From the NCBI GenBank assembly GCA_002428455.1, contig DIWL01000053.1, positions 1-25,558 of the forward strand: a stretch of 25,558 nt of DNA. The letters run 5' to 3'. Positions 1 to 6,640 of the stretch are shown in pieces. The first letter of the stretch is position 1, and each line of letters opens with the position of its first letter. The stretch is from Anaerolineaceae bacterium UBA6107. GTDB taxonomy: Bacteria; Chloroflexota; Anaerolineae; Anaerolineales; Anaerolineaceae. Position numbers and translations under genes: made by a program. Below the pieces are notes generated by a model. The model worked only from the letters and a program-made list of their open reading frames with translations. It ran no database searches and had not been told where the DNA came from.

Positions 1-130
1 ACTCGCCACAAGATAAGATCCCTGTAATCCCGTAAGGGAGTAAGATCACAGGTAGACTACCTGTTTGATAGGCAGAGTGTGTAAGCGCTGCAAGGCGTTG
101 AGCTAATCTGTACTAATGATCGAGGGCTTC
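1..130 (+). rRNA. rrl: 23S ribosomal RNA, 3' end (partial)
   Basis: The first ~130 bases read as the conserved 3' end of bacterial large-subunit rRNA. The segment with GGTAGACTACCTGTTTGATA, the GAGTGTGTAAGCGCTGCAAGGCGTTGAGC helix region and the closing ACTAATGATCGAGGGCTT are all characteristic. The 5' part lies outside the window. The exact mature 3' end is estimated from the usual ending of the terminal helix and may be off by several bases. A 5S gene follows after about 80 bases in the normal 23S-5S order. Confidence 0.93.
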
Positions 131-212
131 TTCATATGGTGCGGGGAACTCGGCACTCTTTGTGAGGACTACATACTATTCTTAAGATTGGTAACTTAAC
201 TTCGTGAATTAA

Positions 213-336
213 GTCTCTTGGTGACTGGAGCGACAGTGGTACACCCGGTAACATCCCGAACCCGGTCGTTAAGGCTGTCAGCGCCGATGGTACTTGGGGG
301 GCGACTCCCTGGGAGAGTAGGTCGTTGCCAAGAGAC
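213..336 (+). rRNA. rrf: 5S ribosomal RNA
   Basis: The ends form the terminal stem: GTCTCTTGGT at 213-222 pairs with GCCAAGAGAC at 327-336. Between them are the conserved ACACCCGGTAACATCCCGAAC loop and the GGGAGAGTAGGTCGTTGCC 3' segment. The ~124-nt length is normal. It is the last gene of the rRNA operon. Boundaries are taken from the stem and could shift by a base or two. The spacer at 131-212 holds a small inverted repeat (CTTAA/TTAAG) just before the 5S, probably a processing signal. Confidence 0.95.
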
Positions 337-402
337 TTTTTTCTTTAAACATCGAAGCCAACATCGCAGTATTAAAATCATCGCTGCTATCATTAAAGAC
401 AG

Positions 403-434
403 AAACCGGCCTTTCAAAAGACCGGTTTTTTTTA
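403..434 (+). terminator. Rho-independent terminator of the rRNA operon
   Basis: AAACCGG and CCGGTTT form the base of a stem that continues through CTTT/AAAG, with a tiny loop, followed by eight T residues. It lies ~70 bases after the 5S gene on the same strand. Confidence 0.85.
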
Positions 435-466
435 TTATGGCAAGGTTTATTAGCTCTTTCAATTTA

Positions 467-500
467 CCACCCCCCTGAACTCGAAAGAGGGTGGGGGTTT
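467..500. repeat. Hairpin repeat, copy A
   Basis: ACCACCCC..GAACTCGAAAGAGGG(T)GGG folds as a hairpin with a CTC-GAAA-GAG tip. The same sequence recurs at 1168-1200 (15 identical bases GAACTCGAAAGAGGG plus ACCACCCC). The two copies bracket the small ORF/nucleotidyltransferase pair. It may be a second terminator for the rRNA operon or a dispersed repeat of the host genome. Confidence 0.7.
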
Positions 501-502
501 GA

Positions 503-508
503 TATAAT
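503..508 (+). promoter_or_regulatory. -10 box giving a probable leaderless start
   Basis: A perfect TATAAT ends six bases before the ATG at 515. Transcription would be expected to begin about seven bases after the box, at or next to the A of the start codon. No Shine-Dalgarno sequence precedes that ATG. No convincing -35 box is visible; its place is taken by the hairpin repeat. Confidence 0.5.
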
Positions 509-514
509 ATTCAT

Positions 515-724
515 ATGGTCGACCATTTCACTCCAAACCACGGAATCGCACCAGTTGTAACGAAACTGCGCTTTAGTGATTCAAAGAATGATTCTACCTA
601 CTGGCGCACCCTTTCCTACCAGGAGCGCATCGCGGCATTGGAGCAGATCAGGGAAGAATACCATCGGTGGAAAGCAAATGCTCAACCAGGATTTCAAAGA
701 GTTTATTCGATCATTAAACGATAA
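515..724 (+). CDS. Small hypothetical protein upstream of a nucleotidyltransferase
   Basis: A 69-residue, charged, helix-rich protein without signal peptide or membrane segment. Its C-terminal half (YWRTLSYQERIAALEQIREE, then residues ending RVYSIIKR) resembles the short proteins often found directly upstream of minimal nucleotidyltransferase genes in Chloroflexota and cyanobacteria; this is recalled, not searched. The ATG follows a perfect -10 box with no Shine-Dalgarno site, suggesting a leaderless message. The gene overlaps the next one by 47 bases in a different frame, so the two are translationally linked and probably function together. It could be the antitoxin-like partner of a toxin-antitoxin-type pair. 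No function is demonstrated by the sequence itself. Confidence 0.65.
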   Translation: MVDHFTPNHGIAPVVTKLRFSDSKNDSTYWRTLSYQERIAALEQIREEYHRWKANAQPGFQRVYSIIKR

Positions 725-1115
725 CCAGGTGCATTACCTGGTCGTGGGCGGGTACGCTGTTGCCCTGCATGGTTACCCGCGCTACACCAAGGATATTGAC
801 ATTTGGATCGAGATGACGCCTGCAAACGCAACACAAATTATTAAGGCATTAGATCAGTTTGGTTTTGGCGTGTTAGGCTTAAAAGAACAGGATTTCCTGG
901 AAGCGGAAACGATCATTCAGTTGGGATATCCGCCGAGCAGGATTGATCTTTTCACAACACTCTCAGGTGTCGATTTTGAGGATTGTTTCGCGGCTAAAGT
1001 TGTTGTTGAGATGGATGGGCTTCAAGTCAATTTCATTGATCTGGAAAATCTCAAAAAAAATAAGCACGCCACGGGTCGGGCGCAAGATATCGCCGATATC
1101 GAAAATCTCAATTGA
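678..1115 (+). CDS. Minimal nucleotidyltransferase (MNT/AbiEii-like, DUF6036 type)
   Basis: 145 residues of the DNA polymerase beta-like nucleotidyltransferase fold. The family hallmarks are visible: GG at residues 24-25 in LVVGGYAVALHG, the metal-binding pair D39 and D41 in TKDIDIW, a third acidic residue D90 in RIDLFT, and the C-terminal NKHATGRAQDIADIE signature. Such proteins transfer a nucleotide to RNA or protein targets, often as one half of toxin-antitoxin or abortive-infection modules. I chose the ATG at 678 rather than the in-frame ATG at 576: the family starts at about this point, the extra 34 residues look like an out-of-frame reading of the upstream gene, and GGTGGA lies just before 678. 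It overlaps the upstream small ORF by 47 bases. No HEPN partner is adjacent. Confidence 0.8.
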   Translation: MLNQDFKEFIRSLNDNQVHYLVVGGYAVALHGYPRYTKDIDIWIEMTPANATQIIKALDQFGFGVLGLKEQDFLEAETIIQLGYPPSRIDLFTTLSGVDFEDCFAAKVVVEMDGLQVNFIDLENLKKNKHATGRAQDIADIENLN

Positions 1116-1167
1116 ATATGCAGATGATTATTTCAGTTCGTTATTAGGTAACTTATTCTGTTACTCA

Positions 1168-1204
1168 CCACCCCAGAACTCGAAAGAGGGCGGGATTTTT
1201 TAAT
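1168..1204 (+). terminator. Hairpin repeat, copy B, with T-run (probable terminator)
   Basis: Second copy of the 467-500 hairpin: ACCACCCC, then GAACTCGAAAGAGGG and CGGGATTTTTT. The run of six T after the stem, ~50 bases behind the nucleotidyltransferase stop codon, makes it a plausible terminator for that gene pair. One stem position is an A-C mismatch where copy A has A-T. Confidence 0.6.
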
Positions 1205-1257
1205 TAAACACAGCAACACCCGAGCAGCGCAAGAGGGTTGAACCATTATTTAGTGAT

Positions 1258-1435
1258 AGGTGGGTTTTCAACCCACCCAACAAGATGTTATTGTAGGGTG
1301 CATCGGCGATGCACCATTTTATGATTGGTGCGTTTTCAAAGCACCCTACGAGCTCGTAAGAGAATTATTGGTAATGGTGGCTTCAATAATCGAACCCACC
1401 ACGTATGAGATTTGGCGGGATTTCAACCCCCCTAC
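1258..1435. repeat. Mosaic of inverted repeats (REP/MITE-like)
   Basis: Several hairpins lie side by side with no gene. GGTGGGTT-TTC-AACCCACC occupies 1259-1277. A 57-base unit at 1293-1349 has outer arms GTAGGGTGC/GCACCCTAC and an inner perfect hairpin GGTGCATC-GGC-GATGCACC at 1297-1315. Further GGTGG...CCACC (1377-1399) and GGCGGG...CCCCCC (about 1415-1431) arms follow, separated by TTTCAA or TTTTCAA loops. The recurrent (C)ACCC/GGGTG(G) arms around TTTCAA suggest a dispersed intergenic repeat family. The gene-free stretch 1116-1504 consists of this mosaic, copy B of the hairpin, and the terminator at 1450-1487. Confidence 0.7.
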
Positions 1436-1449
1436 CTGTTGATAATAAA

Positions 1450-1487
1450 AAAACACCAGAAAATGAATAAATTCCTGGTGTTTTTTG
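1450..1487 (-). terminator. Terminator of the ABC importer operon
   Basis: AACACCAG (1451-1458) and CTGGTGTT (1476-1483) form a stem with T-runs on both sides. On the minus strand it follows the last permease stop codon by ~20 bases and ends in a T-rich tract, so it most likely terminates the importer operon. It could also act on plus-strand transcripts. Confidence 0.75.
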
Positions 1488-1504
1488 GTTTTAGCAATGA
1501 AACG

Positions 1505-2446
1505 TTAGAGCGTTCGCCGTTCCCGGTCGTAGTTCTGACCGAGGAAGGCGGGTACACGCGACTTGCCAAACGTGAAGATCATCACGATGATGGTGGCGAT
1601 GTACGGCAGCATGGTGAGGAACTGGTACGGGATGATCGAGCTGCCCACCTGGAAGCGGAATGACAACACTTCAATCGCGGCGAAGAAGAGCGAACCGAAC
1701 AGGATTGGCAGTGGGCTCCAGGCGCCAAAGAAGGTGAGAGCAATGGCAATCCAGCCGCGACCCTTGGTCATCAGGTCGGTGAAGGTGCCGGTATAGACCA
1801 TGGGCAGGTACGCCCCGGCCAGGCCGATCAGCATGCCGCCAATGATGCTGGTGAGGTAGCGGTTGGTGACCACGTTAATGCCCAGGGCATCGGCTGCTTT
1901 TGGATTTTCACCTACGGAACGCAATTTCAGCCCCATATTGGTGCGGTAGAGCGCATACCATAATCCGATGGAAAGCAGGATGGAAAAGTAAACCAGGATG
2001 TTCTGGTTGAACAGAACCGGCCCGATGATGGGGATCTTGCTGAGCAGGGGAATGGACAGGTCGGGCAGCGTGGGCACCAGCGGGGGGGTGAGGGTTACAC
2101 CGATGACCAGCTTGGGTAACAACGAAGACAAGCCTGTACCAATGAAGAACAACGCCAGCCCAACCACGAACTGGTCCATTTTCAGCGTGGTGGTGAAGTA
2201 AGCCAGGATGAGGCCAAACAGCCCGCCGACGAGCATGGCGACCAACCCGCCGACCAGGTTGCTGCCGGTGAGGTAACTGACCAGAAAACCTACCGCCGCA
2301 CCAACCAGCATAATGCCTTCCTGCGCAACATTGAAGACACCGGTACGGCCGCCGAGCATGGTACCCTGGCTGGCAAGCACGAACGGCACCATGGATAGGA
2401 AAGTAAGTTTCAGGAAGTCGGTGATGGTGCTTTCTAAACCGCTCAT
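1505..2446 (-). CDS. ABC transporter permease, BMP/nucleoside type (second subunit)
   Basis: 313 residues, very hydrophobic, with about nine predicted membrane segments. It belongs to the BPD_transp_2 (LivH/RbsC/YufQ-NupQ) permease family. Family-typical stretches include GMLGG-like N-terminal sequence (QGTMLGGRTGVFNVAQEG), PKAADALGINV and the ...GGMLIGLAGAYL segment. With the other permease it forms the membrane channel of a type II importer driven by the double-domain ATPase encoded upstream. Its ATG overlaps the stop of the preceding permease gene by four bases (2443-2446), indicating translational coupling. It is the last gene of the operon. The likely cargo is a nucleoside or related compound, judged from the family of the binding protein; a sugar cannot be excluded. 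Confidence 0.9.
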   Translation of the reverse strand: MSGLESTITDFLKLTFLSMVPFVLASQGTMLGGRTGVFNVAQEGIMLVGAAVGFLVSYLTGSNLVGGLVAMLVGGLFGLILAYFTTTLKMDQFVVGLALFFIGTGLSSLLPKLVIGVTLTPPLVPTLPDLSIPLLSKIPIIGPVLFNQNILVYFSILLSIGLWYALYRTNMGLKLRSVGENPKAADALGINVVTNRYLTSIIGGMLIGLAGAYLPMVYTGTFTDLMTKGRGWIAIALTFFGAWSPLPILFGSLFFAAIEVLSFRFQVGSSIIPYQFLTMLPYIATIIVMIFTFGKSRVPAFLGQNYDRERRTL

Positions 2447-3456
2447 TTCTGCCTCCTCTTAACAATATCGGAGAGAAGAATAAAGATCAGGATCAGTGCC
2501 TCGGCAATGAGGACGATCTGAACCGGAACCATGATGGTGCGCTGCATGGCGCTCCCGCCCACCTCAAGGATGGCGATGAAGAAGGCAACGAAGGGAACCG
2601 CCTGGTTCTTGCCGCGCGCCATCAGGCCGATAATCAGACCCAATGTAGCAAAGTTGGAGTGAAGACCCTCGATGAGGCGGTGGTGTACACCAGAGACTTC
2701 AATAGCGCCTGCCAGGCCTGCAGCAGCGGCGCCGATGACCATGGAGAAGAGGAACATTTTCTTGATGTCAATACCGTGCACCTTGGAGGCGCGTGGATTG
2801 GCTCCGGTAACCACCAGTTCGTACCCGGCGGTTGTTTTACTCGTAAAGTAGTAGATGGCGACAGCCACGATTACGGCGAGGATTACGCCGGAATGCAGCG
2901 GTGGGTTCTTCACCAGCATGGGCAAAAACCCGCCTTCTCCGATTGCCACGGTGGTGGGATGCCCGGCAGCGGGATCGCGCCAAGGACCGGTTGCCACGTA
3001 ATCAACCAGTGAGAAGGAGATGAAGTTGAGCAGCACTGTGCTGAGGATCTCGTTGATGTTGAACTGGTACAGCAGCCAGGCTGAGATCAGTCCCCAGAAA
3101 GCGCCGGCGAGTGTCCCCGCCAGGATCACCAACGGAAGCAGGATGCCCAGGGGGAGGTCTCTACCGATGATGCCAACTGCCGCTGCGCCAACCGCGCCGA
3201 CAAGCATCTGACCTTCTGCGCCAATATTGAACTTACCGGATGATAGGGGAACCGTGAACGCGAGTGCGGTGAGCGTAAGCGGGATCCATTTGAGGATCGT
3301 CTGGATGAATCCGTTGGGCGTGCGGAAGGACGTGAATAACAGTGTCTCGTACGCCTTGAGCGGATTAAACTTGAGAATCCACAGCAGGATGCCTACGACC
3401 ACGAAAGCCGCGAGCACGGAAATCAGGTAAGGAAAGATCTTTCTTATTTGTGTCAT
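2443..3456 (-). CDS. ABC transporter permease, BMP/nucleoside type (first subunit)
   Basis: 337 residues, multi-spanning, YufP/NupP-like member of the BPD_transp_2 permease family. A hydrophobic N-terminal segment (about 8-27) is followed by the family-typical FNIGAEGQMLVGAVGAA region near residue 75-90, the NEILSTVLLNFIS segment near 135-147, and ANPRASKVHGIDIKKM in the long cytoplasmic loop that contacts the ATPase. It pairs with the 313-residue permease encoded next. It starts 20 bases after the ATPase gene and overlaps the next gene by four bases, so the genes are one operon. The length and all family landmarks look intact. Confidence 0.9.
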   Translation of the reverse strand: MTQIRKIFPYLISVLAAFVVVGILLWILKFNPLKAYETLLFTSFRTPNGFIQTILKWIPLTLTALAFTVPLSSGKFNIGAEGQMLVGAVGAAAVGIIGRDLPLGILLPLVILAGTLAGAFWGLISAWLLYQFNINEILSTVLLNFISFSLVDYVATGPWRDPAAGHPTTVAIGEGGFLPMLVKNPPLHSGVILAVIVAVAIYYFTSKTTAGYELVVTGANPRASKVHGIDIKKMFLFSMVIGAAAAGLAGAIEVSGVHHRLIEGLHSNFATLGLIIGLMARGKNQAVPFVAFFIAILEVGGSAMQRTIMVPVQIVLIAEALILIFILLSDIVKRRQK

Positions 3457-3476
3457 TGGTTTCGCTCTCTCCTCAA

Positions 3477-5024
3477 TTATTTACTTTCCAGATCGAAACC
3501 GCTCATCAGGCGTCCGATCTCGTATTTCTCAAACTTCTCTCTGGGAAGTATGCCGACCACCTTACCGCGGTACATAACGGCGATGCGGTGGCTGATGAGC
3601 AGCAGTTCATCCAGGTCTTCAGAGAGCAGAAGTGTGGCGGCACCGGTTGCGGCGCGTTCGTTCAATTTTTGATAAACGAAGTCCATTGAGGGGATATCCA
3701 GTCCGCGGGTGGGGTTGTGGGCGATCATCAGTTTTGATGGTTGTGAGAAAGCCCTGGCGATCATTACGCGCTGGATATTCCCGCCGGAGAGGTTCCCGCC
3801 GATCTCATCAGGTCCGGTGGTTTTGATGTTGTACTCGGAGATCATTTTCCTTGAACTATCGTTCACGTTCTTCCAGTTGATGATGCCTTTGCTGCTGTAT
3901 GGCTGAAGGTGGTGATAGCCCAGGATAAGGTTATGCGCTACACTGGCTTTATTCAAGAACCCGTCTGAAAGGCGATCTTCAGGGATGTAGACAAAGCCGT
4001 TCGCGATGCGTTCCTTGGTGGAAAGATTTGTAATGTCTTCACCTGCAAAGATGACTTTACCGCTGCTGATGGGCTGAATGCCCATCACAATTTCAGCCAA
4101 TTCCCGTTGACCATTGCCGGCCACACCGGCTACACCAAGGATCTCGCTTGCGTTGAGGCTAAAGGAAACATCCGTCAGTTCCTGGATCTTCTGCTGGTTG
4201 ATCATGGAGACCCCTTGCAGGCCGAGGACCTCATTCGTAGCGACCGCGCCGCCCCCTTCGCCCTGTTGGGTGAACATGATGCTCTTTTCCAGATCCATTT
4301 TGTCACCTACCATCGCCCGCACGAGCATCTCATCACTGGCATCTTTGCGGGTAAGGCTGATGACGTTCTTTCCTTCGCGTAGAACAGTAATGCGGTCACA
4401 AATTGAAAGTACTTCGCGCAGTTTATGGGTGATGAACACGATACTCAGTCCTTCGCGTACCATGATCTTCAAGGTTTCGAAAAGTGAGTCAACTTCCTGG
4501 GGGATGAGGTTGGTGGTGGGCTCGTCGAGGATGAGGATATCTACGCCACGGTACAATGCTTTCAGAATTTCAACTTTCTGGCGGGTTCCCATCGGAAGGG
4601 TTTCCACGCGGTCAGAAAGATTTATTTCAAGGCCAAACCGCTCACAAAGATTTTTGATCGTCCCTTCTTCCTCTTTGTAATTGGTGCTGAAGGGATGCGA
4701 GACGTCGGTTCCTAAAATAATATTTTCGAGGACGGTATAGTTGTTGATCTGCAGAAAATGCTGGTGAACCATACCGATGCCGTGTTTGATGGCATCTCTG
4801 GGGGATTGGATGGTGACAGGTTTTTCCTTGAGGATGACTTTTCCGGAATCTGCCCGGTAAAGACCATATAGAACGTTCATCAAAGTGGTCTTACCCGCGC
4901 CGTTTCCGCCCAGTAATCCCAGGATCTCTTTTGGTTTTAGTTCAAAATTCACATCGCTTAAGGCCACCACCCGGTCAAAGGTTTTGTTGACCTGCTGCAT
5001 GATTAGAATGTTTTCTTGTTCCAT
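3477..5024 (-). CDS. ABC transporter ATP-binding protein, two-domain, BMP/nucleoside type
   Basis: 515 residues with two fused nucleotide-binding domains, the YufO/NupO/RbsA layout. Domain 1: Walker A GGNGAGKT (39-46), Q88 in the Q-loop, signature LPMGTRQ (143-149), Walker B ILILDEPT (163-170) with catalytic E168, and H200. Domain 2 is degenerate as is usual for this family: GVAGNGQREL (300-309) lacks the Walker A lysine, the signature LSGGNIQRV (412-420) is intact, IAHNPTRGLD (434-443) lacks the catalytic glutamate, and the H-loop position reads LSEDLDE. Only one site per protein is therefore expected to hydrolyse ATP. The start is supported by AGGA seven bases upstream. A strong hairpin at 5051-5100 separates it from the binding-protein gene, which may set their expression ratio. 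Confidence 0.93.
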   Translation of the reverse strand: MEQENILIMQQVNKTFDRVVALSDVNFELKPKEILGLLGGNGAGKTTLMNVLYGLYRADSGKVILKEKPVTIQSPRDAIKHGIGMVHQHFLQINNYTVLENIILGTDVSHPFSTNYKEEEGTIKNLCERFGLEINLSDRVETLPMGTRQKVEILKALYRGVDILILDEPTTNLIPQEVDSLFETLKIMVREGLSIVFITHKLREVLSICDRITVLREGKNVISLTRKDASDEMLVRAMVGDKMDLEKSIMFTQQGEGGGAVATNEVLGLQGVSMINQQKIQELTDVSFSLNASEILGVAGVAGNGQRELAEIVMGIQPISSGKVIFAGEDITNLSTKERIANGFVYIPEDRLSDGFLNKASVAHNLILGYHHLQPYSSKGIINWKNVNDSSRKMISEYNIKTTGPDEIGGNLSGGNIQRVMIARAFSQPSKLMIAHNPTRGLDIPSMDFVYQKLNERAATGAATLLLSEDLDELLLISHRIAVMYRGKVVGILPREKFEKYEIGRLMSGFDLESK

Positions 5025-5050
5025 TTATCCATCCTGTTTGCTGTATTTAA

Positions 5051-5100
5051 GACTTCCGAGGTTTGAGCAAGAACACCTTCTCTTGTCAACCTCGGAAGTC
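5051..5100 (-). promoter_or_regulatory. Long stem-loop between binding-protein and ATPase genes
   Basis: GACTTCCGAGGTT (5051-5063) is perfectly complementary to AACCTCGGAAGTC (5088-5100), and pairing continues inward through GAGCAAGA/TCTTGTC. On the transcribed (minus) strand it is followed by TTAAATAC, not a T-run, so full termination is unlikely. Such hairpins after binding-protein genes typically stabilise the upstream part of the message or attenuate the downstream genes; that role is inferred here. Confidence 0.7.
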
Positions 5101-5123
5101 AAATTCATTTGTGGAAAATGAGT

Positions 5124-6221
5124 TTACTCAGTCGTGATCTCAGTGGAGTCTTTGACCACAACGATGGTGCCGTCAGTGACTTTCTGGATGATCTCATCAA
5201 CCTGCGCAGCAACTTCCGGGGTCACGTTCTGGAGCGGGAGCTGAAGCTTTACGCCGGTGTCGAATCCAAGCGGATAATAACCACCGGTTTCGCCAGCCTG
5301 AATCTTGGTCACGATATCCACCAGGGGTTTTGAGAAGTCATACAGCAGGGCTGTAATATAGTTATCGGGACCGAAGCTGGTCTTGTCTGAGTACTTGGCA
5401 GTGATGAGGATCTTCTTGTCGGCAGTAGCTTTGGCGGCTTCAAAAACACCAACCATGCCCAGGTTCACTGAACCCATGATCACGTCAACGCCATCGGCGA
5501 TAAGGGCGTCTGCCAGCTGGCGGGTCTTGGCGGGATCATTGAAATCTGCGGTCCACACGGGGACGAGTTCCACATCCGAACCCAAGTCAGCGATGGCCTG
5601 CTGGATGGCGTGAACTTCCTGGTAGGAGAAGGGCAGCGCCTGACCACCCAGGTAGGCGATCTTACCGGTTTCGCTGGCGAGGGCAGCAGCTGCGCCGATA
5701 CCATAGAAGCCGATGTTGAAATTGCGGTCGATGAACCAGAGATTGGCAGGTGCATCGGCAACGGGGGCGTCACCTTCGGCGATGAAGACCACATCCGGGA
5801 AGACTTTCGCCAGCTCGACGGTCTGGTTGATGAATTGACCACCGTGCGTCCAGATGATGTTGTAACCGAGGTCGATGTATTCGCGCATGGCACGGTCAAC
5901 ATCAGGCACAGGAACGCTCTCGGAATAAACCGCTTCGATGCCTAGGGTTTTCTGGGCTTCGGTCATGCCAACGTATGCCAGGGTGTTGTAGTCATTATCC
6001 GTAATGACACCCGGGAAGATCGCAGCCAGTTTGTATTCCTTGGCGGGTTCTTCGACTACGGGGGCTTCTGTGGCAACCGGGGCTTCAGTCGCGGCGGGTG
6101 CTTCCGGTTCAACCACCGGGGCTTCTGTGGGAGCCGGGGCTGCTGTTGGCTGGGCGCACGCTGCCAGCAGCATGGATAGCACCAGGATCACAGATGTAAG
6201 AAATAGTACTTTTGATTTCAT
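5124..6221 (-). CDS. BMP-family lipoprotein, substrate-binding protein of an ABC importer
   Basis: 365 residues. A lipoprotein signal peptide ends in LLAAC with C22 as the lipidated cysteine. A ~40-residue linker rich in Pro, Ala, Glu and Thr (AP/TEAPV repeats, about 23-60) then holds the binding domain off the membrane, as is common in Chloroflexota. The rest (about 62-360) matches the BMP/PnrA (Med-like) fold, with GVITDNDYNTLAYVGM at the start, IWTHGGQF, VFPDVVFIAEGD and GKIAYLGG. PnrA-type proteins bind purine nucleosides, hence the suggested cargo; the ligand pocket was not assigned. It is the first gene of the operon, with GGAGAGA just before the ATG and a good promoter about 60 bases upstream of it. 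Confidence 0.9.
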   Translation of the reverse strand: MKSKVLFLTSVILVLSMLLAACAQPTAAPAPTEAPVVEPEAPAATEAPVATEAPVVEEPAKEYKLAAIFPGVITDNDYNTLAYVGMTEAQKTLGIEAVYSESVPVPDVDRAMREYIDLGYNIIWTHGGQFINQTVELAKVFPDVVFIAEGDAPVADAPANLWFIDRNFNIGFYGIGAAAALASETGKIAYLGGQALPFSYQEVHAIQQAIADLGSDVELVPVWTADFNDPAKTRQLADALIADGVDVIMGSVNLGMVGVFEAAKATADKKILITAKYSDKTSFGPDNYITALLYDFSKPLVDIVTKIQAGETGGYYPLGFDTGVKLQLPLQNVTPEVAAQVDEIIQKVTDGTIVVVKDSTEITTE

Positions 6222-6242
6222 TTCTCTCTCCTATCTTAAAGA

Positions 6243-6278
6243 TGAGGGGCGAAAGCCCCTTGCGCAATATTATGCGCA
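6243..6278 (-). promoter_or_regulatory. Tandem hairpins in the importer operon leader
   Basis: Read on the minus strand the predicted leader starts near 6278 and contains GCGCA-taatat-TGCGC (6262-6277) directly followed by GGGGC-TTTC-GCCCC (6246-6259), then the ribosome binding site. Two adjacent hairpins at the very 5' end would protect the message or control translation. They match no riboswitch class I recognise. Confidence 0.5.
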
Positions 6279-6284
6279 CATTCG

Positions 6285-6313
6285 ATTTTACCTGTAAATA
6301 TCACCAATTTCAA
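6285..6313 (-). promoter_or_regulatory. Sigma-70-type promoter of the ABC importer operon
   Basis: On the minus strand -35 TTGAAA (6308-6313), a 17-bp spacer, and -10 TAAAAT (6285-6290). The predicted transcription start is near 6278, giving a ~57-base leader to the ATG at 6221. Confidence 0.6.
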
Positions 6314-6445
6314 ATATTTAATTACCTTATTCTATATGACATACTCACTGTTTTTTCGCTCCGACAAGCGTTATTTGACAGACGGGAGGTTTTTGCATCA
6401 GAAACACATGATCGAACAACAATTCACGAACAACAATTCTGGTGA

Positions 6446-6475
6446 TTGACACCAGTTCTGAAATCCAGTTATAAT
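6446..6475 (+). promoter_or_regulatory. Consensus sigma-70 promoter of rpsU-infA
   Basis: TTGACA at 6446-6451 and TATAAT at 6470-6475, both perfect consensus hexamers, separated by 18 bp. Transcription should start near 6481-6483. This is the strongest promoter seen in the window, as expected for ribosomal protein synthesis. Confidence 0.85.
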
Positions 6476-6479
6476 AGGG

Positions 6480-6640
6480 CACGCAGCAGTTTTACACGGC
6501 AGCCGTGAACACTACCAGTGCAGAGAGGTGATACGCCAAAAGTATTGGTCCCCCAACAGACTTTTCAAGGGTAAAAAGTGTCGGCTGCGTGAATGATTGC
6601 AGTCGATTTTATTTCCTCTGGCGAAGGGAGGTGAGAAACA
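6480..6640 (+). promoter_or_regulatory. Structured 5' leader of the rpsU-infA operon
   Basis: The predicted message starts at the left strand of a closing stem: CACGCAGC (6480-6487) pairs with GCTGCGTG (6584-6591). Inside it are CACGG-CAG-CCGTG (6495-6507), ACACT (6509-6513) with AGTGT (6577-6581), ATAC/GTAT around 6531-6545, and ACTTTT/AAAAGT (about 6560-6580). GCAGCCG (6499-6505) can alternatively pair with CGGCTGC (6582-6588), which excludes the closing stem. Just before the gene, CCTC (6615-6618) can pair with GAGG (6628-6631) inside the Shine-Dalgarno site. A ribosomal-protein leader with autoregulation is the simplest reading. No known riboswitch motif was recognised. Confidence 0.55.

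Noticed and set aside
196..478. Open frames on both strands across the 5S rRNA gene
   Set aside because: They overlap a confidently identified rRNA gene and encode no recognisable protein.
576..677. Longer start for the nucleotidyltransferase
   Set aside because: The extra 34 residues are the upstream gene read in another frame and have no family match; the ATG at 678 gives the normal N-terminus.
1116..1504. tRNA or CRISPR array in the gene-free stretch
   Set aside because: No cloverleaf or regularly spaced direct repeats; the repeats present are nested inverted repeats.
4560..4600. Proline in the first ABC signature (LPMGTRQ instead of LSxGQ)
   Set aside because: LPVG-type signatures occur widely in this two-domain importer ATPase family, so it is not evidence of inactivation.
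6480..6600. Known riboswitch, T-box or SRP RNA in the rpsU leader
   Set aside because: AGAGAGGTG superficially recalls T-box or SAM motifs, but the defining cores (TGGNACCGCG, the SAM-I core, or the SRP GGAAG loop) are absent.
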